DNA from: Alphaproteobacteria bacterium
Lineage (GTDB): Bacteria > Pseudomonadota > Alphaproteobacteria > Caulobacterales > Caulobacteraceae
NCBI GenBank assembly: GCA_018895795.1
Contig: JAHINZ010000164.1
Coordinates: forward strand, 1-7,967
Reading direction: 5' to 3'
Length of the DNA: 7,967 nucleotides
In this document: positions 4,187-7,967 of the stretch, one piece after another
Layout: every line of letters begins with the position of its first letter
Position numbering within the stretch: the first letter of the stretch is position 1
Position numbers and translations under genes: made by a program
The notes under the pieces: generated by a model
Database searches by the model: none
The model's input: only the letters and a program-made list of their open reading frames with translations
What the model was told of the DNA's origin: nothing

Positions 4187-5284
4187 ATGGTCCCGACCTT
4201 GAGCATGTTGCGTAAAATCGCCGTCCTGCCGCTGCTGGTTGCCCTTGCCGGCTGCAAGATGGTGGTGATGAACCCCGCTGGCGATATCGCGGTGCAGCAA
4301 CGCGACTTGATCGTGATTTCGACCGTCCTGATGCTGCTGATCATCGTGCCGGTGATCGTGCTCACCCTGTTTTTCGCCTGGAAGTATCGCCGGTCCAACA
4401 CCAAGGCCAAGTACGATCCCGATTGGCATCACTCGACCCGACTCGAGATCGTCATCTGGGCCGCACCTTTGGTGATCATCGTCATCCTGGGCGCGATCAC
4501 CTGGATGAGCACTCACCTGCTGGACCCCTACCGTCCGCTGGACCGCCTGTCGCCCGGCCGCTCGGCCGCCGCCGTCAAGCCGCTGCGGGTCGAGGTCGTG
4601 GCGCTGGATTGGAAGTGGCTGTTCATCTATCCCGACCTGGGCGTGGCCACGGTCAATGAACTGGCGGCGCCGATCGACACTCCGATCGATTTCAAGATCA
4701 CCGCCTCTTCGGTGATGAACTCTTTCTACGTCCCCGCCTTGGCCGGTCAGATCTACGCCATGCCGGGCATGCAGACCCAGCTCCACGCGGTGATCAACAA
4801 GCCGGGCGTCTATGAGGGCTTTTCGGCCAACTACAGTGGCGCGGGCTTTTCGGGCATGCGCTTCAAGTTCCACGGCATGAGCCGCGCGAACTTCGATCGC
4901 TGGAGCGCGCAGGTGAAGGCGGGCCAGGACCGTCTCGATGGTCCCGCCTATCTGGCGCTTGAGCGCCCCAGCGAGAATGCGCCGGTCCGCCGCTTCGCGT
5001 CGGTCAATCAGGGTCTGTTCAAGGCGGTGGTCAATCGCTGCGTCGAGCCGGGCAAGATGTGCATGGACGACATGATGCGTGTCGACGCCGCCGGCGGGCT
5101 GGGCATGGCCGGCGTCTACAACGTCACCACCCTGGAATACGACAAGCGCGTTCGGCGCGGGGAGGGCGGCCTCCTGTCCTATGTCGCCGCCCTGTGCGCC
5201 CCGACCTCGTCGCCGTTCGCCTCGACCCAAAATCCTAGTTTGAGCCGCGCCCCTTCGGCGGCGCGCCCCTCTTTAGCGCAATGA
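4187..5284 (+). CDS. cyoA: Cytochrome bo3 ubiquinol oxidase subunit II (CyoA)
   Basis: A lipoprotein of 365 residues with a type II signal ending LAGC (Cys23), two membrane helices (about 41-65 and 87-107) and a periplasmic cupredoxin domain (about 134-240) containing DWKWLFIYP, NSFYVPALAGQIYAMPGM and ANYSGAGFSGM. The CuA ligands of cytochrome c oxidases are absent: there is no Cys-x3-Cys in the YSGAGF region and no His before FYVP. This marks a quinol oxidase. A COX_ARM-like segment follows (about 245-290). The start is either ATG 4187 (AGG 6 nt upstream) or ATG 4205, which gives a compact MLRK signal peptide but has a weaker Shine-Dalgarno sequence. The protein is about 45-50 residues longer than E. 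coli CyoA at its C terminus, and the last 20 codons overlap a GC hairpin and include rare codons such as TTA. It is first in the cyoABC(D) operon. Confidence 0.93.
   Translation: MVPTLSMLRKIAVLPLLVALAGCKMVVMNPAGDIAVQQRDLIVISTVLMLLIIVPVIVLTLFFAWKYRRSNTKAKYDPDWHHSTRLEIVIWAAPLVIIVILGAITWMSTHLLDPYRPLDRLSPGRSAAAVKPLRVEVVALDWKWLFIYPDLGVATVNELAAPIDTPIDFKITASSVMNSFYVPALAGQIYAMPGMQTQLHAVINKPGVYEGFSANYSGAGFSGMRFKFHGMSRANFDRWSAQVKAGQDRLDGPAYLALERPSENAPVRRFASVNQGLFKAVVNRCVEPGKMCMDDMMRVDAAGGLGMAGVYNVTTLEYDKRVRRGEGGLLSYVAALCAPTSSPFASTQNPSLSRAPSAARPSLAQ
5246..5265 (+). other. UUCG-capped hairpin in the 3' end of cyoA
   Basis: CGCGCC (5246-5251) pairs with GGCGCG (5260-5265). Inside, C5253 and G5258 close a TTCG tetraloop after one C-C mismatch. 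CCCCTCTTTAG follows, a pyrimidine tract rather than a clean U-run. The element could act as a partial terminator, an RNA processing or stability element between cyoA and cyoB, or the fossil of a terminator now translated. Confidence 0.5.
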
Positions 5285-5334
5285 CAGACATGTTCCGTCC
5301 CGCGCCGATCTTCAGGAAGTGCAGAGTCAGCTGA
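5281..5334 (+). other. Candidate 17-codon coupling ORF between cyoA and cyoB
   Basis: ATG at 5281 overlaps the cyoA stop as ATGA. The frame reads MTDMFRPAPIFRKCRVS and its TGA (5332-5334) overlaps the cyoB ATG (5334-5336) as TGATG. It has no Shine-Dalgarno sequence of its own. The peptide resembles nothing I know. The double overlap suggests a translational relay from cyoA to cyoB, but a chance arrangement is possible. Confidence 0.3.
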
Positions 5335-7331
5335 TGTCTCCGGACCTAGTGAAATTTATCTTTGGCCGTCTTACCTGGGACGCCATACCGCTCCATGAGC
5401 CGATCCTGTTGGCCACCTTCGCCATGGTGGCCCTGGGCGGGATCGCGGTGCTGGGCGCTCTGACCTACTATAAACTCTGGAGTTATCTGTGGCGTGAGTG
5501 GCTGACCAGCGTCGATCACAAGAAGATCGGGGTGATGTACATCATCCTGGGTCTGGTGATGATGCTGCGCGGCTTCGCCGACGCCCTGATGATGCGGGCC
5601 CAGCAGGCGATGTCGTTCGGCGAGGCCCACGGCTATCTGCCGGCCCACCACTATGATCAGGTGTTCACCGCCCACGGCGTGATCATGATCTTCTTCGTGG
5701 CCATGCCGCTGGTGACCGGCTTGATGAACCTGGTGGTGCCGCTGCAGATCGGCGCGCGCGACGTCGCCTTCCCGTTCCTCAACAATTTCAGCTTCTGGAT
5801 GACGGTCAGCGGCGCGGCGACGGTGATGATGTCGCTGTTCGTCGGCGAGTTCGCCCGCACCGGCTGGCTGGCCTATCCGCCACTGTCGAACGCCACCTAC
5901 AGTCCCGGCGTCGGCGTCGACTATTACATATGGTCGCTACAGGTGGCCGGGGTCGGCACCTTGTTATCGGGCGTCAATCTGATCGCCACCATCGTCAAGA
6001 TGCGCGCCCCGGGCATGAGCCTGATGAAGATGCCGATCTTCACCTGGACCGCGCTGTGCACCAACGTGCTGATCGTCGCGGCCTTCCCGATCCTGACCGC
6101 CGTCCTGGGTCTGCTGTCGCTCGACCGCTATGTCGGCACGAATTTCTTCTCGAACGACTTCGGCGGCAATCCGATGATGTATGTGAACCTCATCTGGATA
6201 TGGGGTCACCCAGAGGTCTACATCCTGATCTTGCCGGCCTTCGGCATCTATTCCGAGATCGTCTCGACCTTCTGCGGCAAGCGCCTGTTCGGCTACAGCT
6301 CGATGGTCTACGCGACCGTGGTCATCACCATCCTGTCCTACATCGTCTGGCTGCACCACTTCTTCACCATGGGGTCGGGGGCCAGCGTCAACTCGTTCTT
6401 CGGCATCACCACGATGATCATCTCGATCCCCACGGGGGCCAAGATCTTCAACTGGCTGTTCACGATGTACCGCGGCCGGATCCGCTTCGAGGTGCCGATG
6501 CTGTGGACGATCGGCTTCATGGTCACCTTCGTGATCGGGGGCATGACCGGGGTGCTGCTGGCCGTGCCGCCTGCCGACTTCGTGCTGCACAACAGCCTGT
6601 TCCTGGTGGCGCACTTCCACAACGTCATCATCGGCGGCGTGGTGTTCGGGATGTTCGCCGGCATCACCTACTGGTTCCCCAAGGCCTTTGGATTCAAGTT
6701 GGATTCGTTCTGGGGCAAGGTGTCGTTCTGGTTCTGGCTGACCGGCTTCTATCTGGCCTTCATGCCGCTGTATGTCCTGGGCCTGATGGGCGTGACCCGT
6801 CGGGTCAGCCACTTCGAGGATCCCAGCCTGCAGATCTGGTTCGTGGTCGCCGCCCTCGGCGCGCTTCTGATCCTGCTGGGCATCATCGCCTTCCTGATCC
6901 AGCTGGTGGTCAGCATCCGCAACCGCGAGGCCCTGCGCGACCTGACCGGCGATCCTTGGGGCGGCCGTACGCTGGAGTGGGCGACCTCTTCGCCGCCGCC
7001 GGCCTATAATTTCGCCTTCACGCCGGTCGTCCATTCCCTGGACGCCTGGTGGGACATGAAGCAAGCCGGCTATGAGCGGCCGACCAGCGGCTTCATTCCG
7101 ATCCACATGCCCAGCAACACCTGGGCGGGGATCGTGCTTGCCGGGATCAGCATGGTGCTGTCGTTCGGCATGATCTGGCACATGTGGTGGCTGGGGGCGC
7201 TGTCGTTCGCGGCGCTGATCATTACCGCCATCGTCCACACCTTCAACTTCAAGCGCGACCATTACGTGCCGGCCGAGGCGGTCGTCCGCATCGAGGACGC
7301 GCGCACCGAAACCCTGCGGAGCCTCGTCTGA
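5334..7331 (+). CDS. cyoB: Cytochrome bo3 ubiquinol oxidase subunit I (CyoB)
   Basis: The catalytic subunit, 665 residues against 663 in E. coli. It oxidises ubiquinol, reduces O2 to water and pumps protons across the inner membrane. Key residues align with E. coli at a constant +8 offset: low-spin haem ligands H114 and H429; the CuB ligands H292, H341 and H342 with cross-linked Tyr296 in WGHPEVY; high-spin haem ligand H427; K-channel Lys370; D-channel Asp143, Asn132, Asn150 and Glu294; and quinol-site Arg79, Asp83, His106 and Gln109. HPEVY places it in the A1 class of haem-copper oxidases. The start at ATG 5334 matches the family N terminus (FGRLTWDAIPLHEPI). A GTG at 5319 would add five residues. 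An AGGA (5314-5317) lies 16 nt before the ATG, too far for a good ribosome site, so translation may depend on coupling from upstream. The cyoC ATG follows 2 nt after the stop. Confidence 0.97.
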   Translation: MSPDLVKFIFGRLTWDAIPLHEPILLATFAMVALGGIAVLGALTYYKLWSYLWREWLTSVDHKKIGVMYIILGLVMMLRGFADALMMRAQQAMSFGEAHGYLPAHHYDQVFTAHGVIMIFFVAMPLVTGLMNLVVPLQIGARDVAFPFLNNFSFWMTVSGAATVMMSLFVGEFARTGWLAYPPLSNATYSPGVGVDYYIWSLQVAGVGTLLSGVNLIATIVKMRAPGMSLMKMPIFTWTALCTNVLIVAAFPILTAVLGLLSLDRYVGTNFFSNDFGGNPMMYVNLIWIWGHPEVYILILPAFGIYSEIVSTFCGKRLFGYSSMVYATVVITILSYIVWLHHFFTMGSGASVNSFFGITTMIISIPTGAKIFNWLFTMYRGRIRFEVPMLWTIGFMVTFVIGGMTGVLLAVPPADFVLHNSLFLVAHFHNVIIGGVVFGMFAGITYWFPKAFGFKLDSFWGKVSFWFWLTGFYLAFMPLYVLGLMGVTRRVSHFEDPSLQIWFVVAALGALLILLGIIAFLIQLVVSIRNREALRDLTGDPWGGRTLEWATSSPPPAYNFAFTPVVHSLDAWWDMKQAGYERPTSGFIPIHMPSNTWAGIVLAGISMVLSFGMIWHMWWLGALSFAALIITAIVHTFNFKRDHYVPAEAVVRIEDARTETLRSLV

Positions 7332-7333
7332 CC

Positions 7334-7960
7334 ATGGCTGCTTCTCACGGCGCCGTCGCCGCCGACGGCGAGACCCGCTTCTACATGACCAAGGAGCATC
7401 ATCCGGAGAACGGGACCCTGCTGGGGTTCTGGATCTATCTGATGAGCGACTGCCTGATCTTCGCCGTGCTGTTCGCCTGCTACGGCGTGCTCGGTCGCAA
7501 CTACGCGGCCGGCCCGTCGGGCGCCGATCTGTTCGATCTGCCGACCGTGGCGATCAACACCGCCCTGCTGTTGTTCTCGTCCATCACCTATGGCCTGGCG
7601 ATGCTGGCCATGGAGAAGAACCGGATCAAGGAGACCTTGGTCTGGCTGGCGATCACCGGCCTGTTCGGGGCGGGGTTCATCGGGCTGGAGCTGAGCGAAT
7701 TCGCGCACCTGATCCATGAGGGGGCCACGCCCCAGCGCAGCGCCTTCCTGTCCTCGTTCTTCACCCTGGTCGGCACGCACGGCCTGCACGTCACCTTCGG
7801 CATCATCTGGCTGGTGACCCTGATGGTTCAGGTCAGCCAGCGCGGCCTGGGGGGCGACATGAAGCGCCGCCTGATGTGTCTGAGCATGTTCTGGCACTTT
7901 CTCGACGTCATCTGGATCGGCGTCTTCTCGTTCGTCTACCTGATGGGAGTCCTGAAATGA
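7334..7960 (+). CDS. cyoC: Cytochrome bo3 ubiquinol oxidase subunit III (CyoC)
   Basis: 208 residues, close to the 204 of E. coli CyoC, with five predicted membrane helices (about 28-53, 70-92, 102-124, 136-166, 183-206). Family marks are GFWIYLMSDC (31-40), GLELSEF (117-123), GTHGLHV (147-153) and WHFLDVIWI (187-195). Subunit III binds subunit I and supports assembly and proton uptake; it carries no metal centre. The ATG at 7334 is chosen because it follows the cyoB stop by 2 nt and gives the family-length N terminus. CGGAG at 7317-7321 is a distant possible ribosome site. The stop overlaps the cyoD start as ATGA. Confidence 0.96.
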   Translation: MAASHGAVAADGETRFYMTKEHHPENGTLLGFWIYLMSDCLIFAVLFACYGVLGRNYAAGPSGADLFDLPTVAINTALLLFSSITYGLAMLAMEKNRIKETLVWLAITGLFGAGFIGLELSEFAHLIHEGATPQRSAFLSSFFTLVGTHGLHVTFGIIWLVTLMVQVSQRGLGGDMKRRLMCLSMFWHFLDVIWIGVFSFVYLMGVLK

Positions 7961-7967
7961 GCGCGGC
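7957..7967 (+). CDS. cyoD: Start of cyoD, quinol oxidase subunit IV (partial, runs off the window)
   Basis: ATG at 7957 overlaps the cyoC TGA as ATGA and is preceded by GGGAG (7945-7949) at 7-nt spacing. Only M-S-A and part of a fourth codon are visible. The identity as cyoD rests on the position after cyoC in the usual cyoABCD order, not on protein sequence. Confidence 0.6.

Noticed and set aside
3635..5230. 531-residue minus-strand ORF opposite cyoA
   Set aside because: Its composition (many His, Asp, Gln, Arg) is typical of antisense frames of GC-rich genes. The real cyoA lies on the other strand, and its C-terminal part is a frame-shifted shadow of the MFS gene.
5930..7262. Long plus- and minus-strand ORFs inside cyoB
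   Set aside because: These are alternative-frame shadows of the intact cyoB gene; low-complexity His/Asp/Arg-rich translations.

Overview
The window looks like conserved core chromosome of a high-GC alphaproteobacterium, most likely Caulobacter or a close relative. The evidence is a double cold-shock-domain protein, a bacterial homologue of the mitochondrial complex I subunit NDUFS4, a cyo-type ubiquinol oxidase operon, and strong G/C third-position codon use. The genus is inferred from remembered family patterns, not from a search.

Layout. Positions 10-217 carry two identical tRNA-Glu(UUC) genes in tandem. A regulatory stretch (218-411) follows, with a GCGGC-N5-GTCGC dyad upstream of a two-domain cold-shock protein (412-1032). 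Next are an exported DUF192 protein (about 1153-1614), tRNA-Pro(UGG) (1690-1766), the NDUFS4-like complex I subunit (1844-2149) and tRNA-Arg(UCU) (2177-2253), all on the plus strand. Positions 2254-2595 hold no intact gene. They contain a decayed fragment of an IS3-family transposase and several inverted repeats. A major facilitator transporter of the metabolite:H+ symporter type (2596-3924) lies on the minus strand. It diverges, across about 260 bp, from cyoA-cyoB-cyoC and the first codons of cyoD (4187-7967, plus strand).

How the genes work together. CyoA, B, C and D form a proton-pumping bo3-type quinol oxidase. CyoB keeps the haem, CuB, proton-channel and quinol-site residues, and CyoA lacks the CuA ligands, so the enzyme is a quinol rather than a cytochrome c oxidase. 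The NDUFS4 homologue is an accessory subunit of complex I, the quinone-reducing end of the same respiratory chain. The double-CSD protein is of the type that Caulobacter induces in stationary phase.

I found no clearly new multi-gene system. The points most worth checking are a 17-codon ORF that overlaps both the cyoA stop and the cyoB start, a UUCG-capped hairpin inside the 3' end of cyoA, the dyad upstream of the cold-shock gene, the transposase remnant beside tRNA-Arg whose homology stops at an inverted repeat, and an extended leader-trailer helix around tRNA-Arg.
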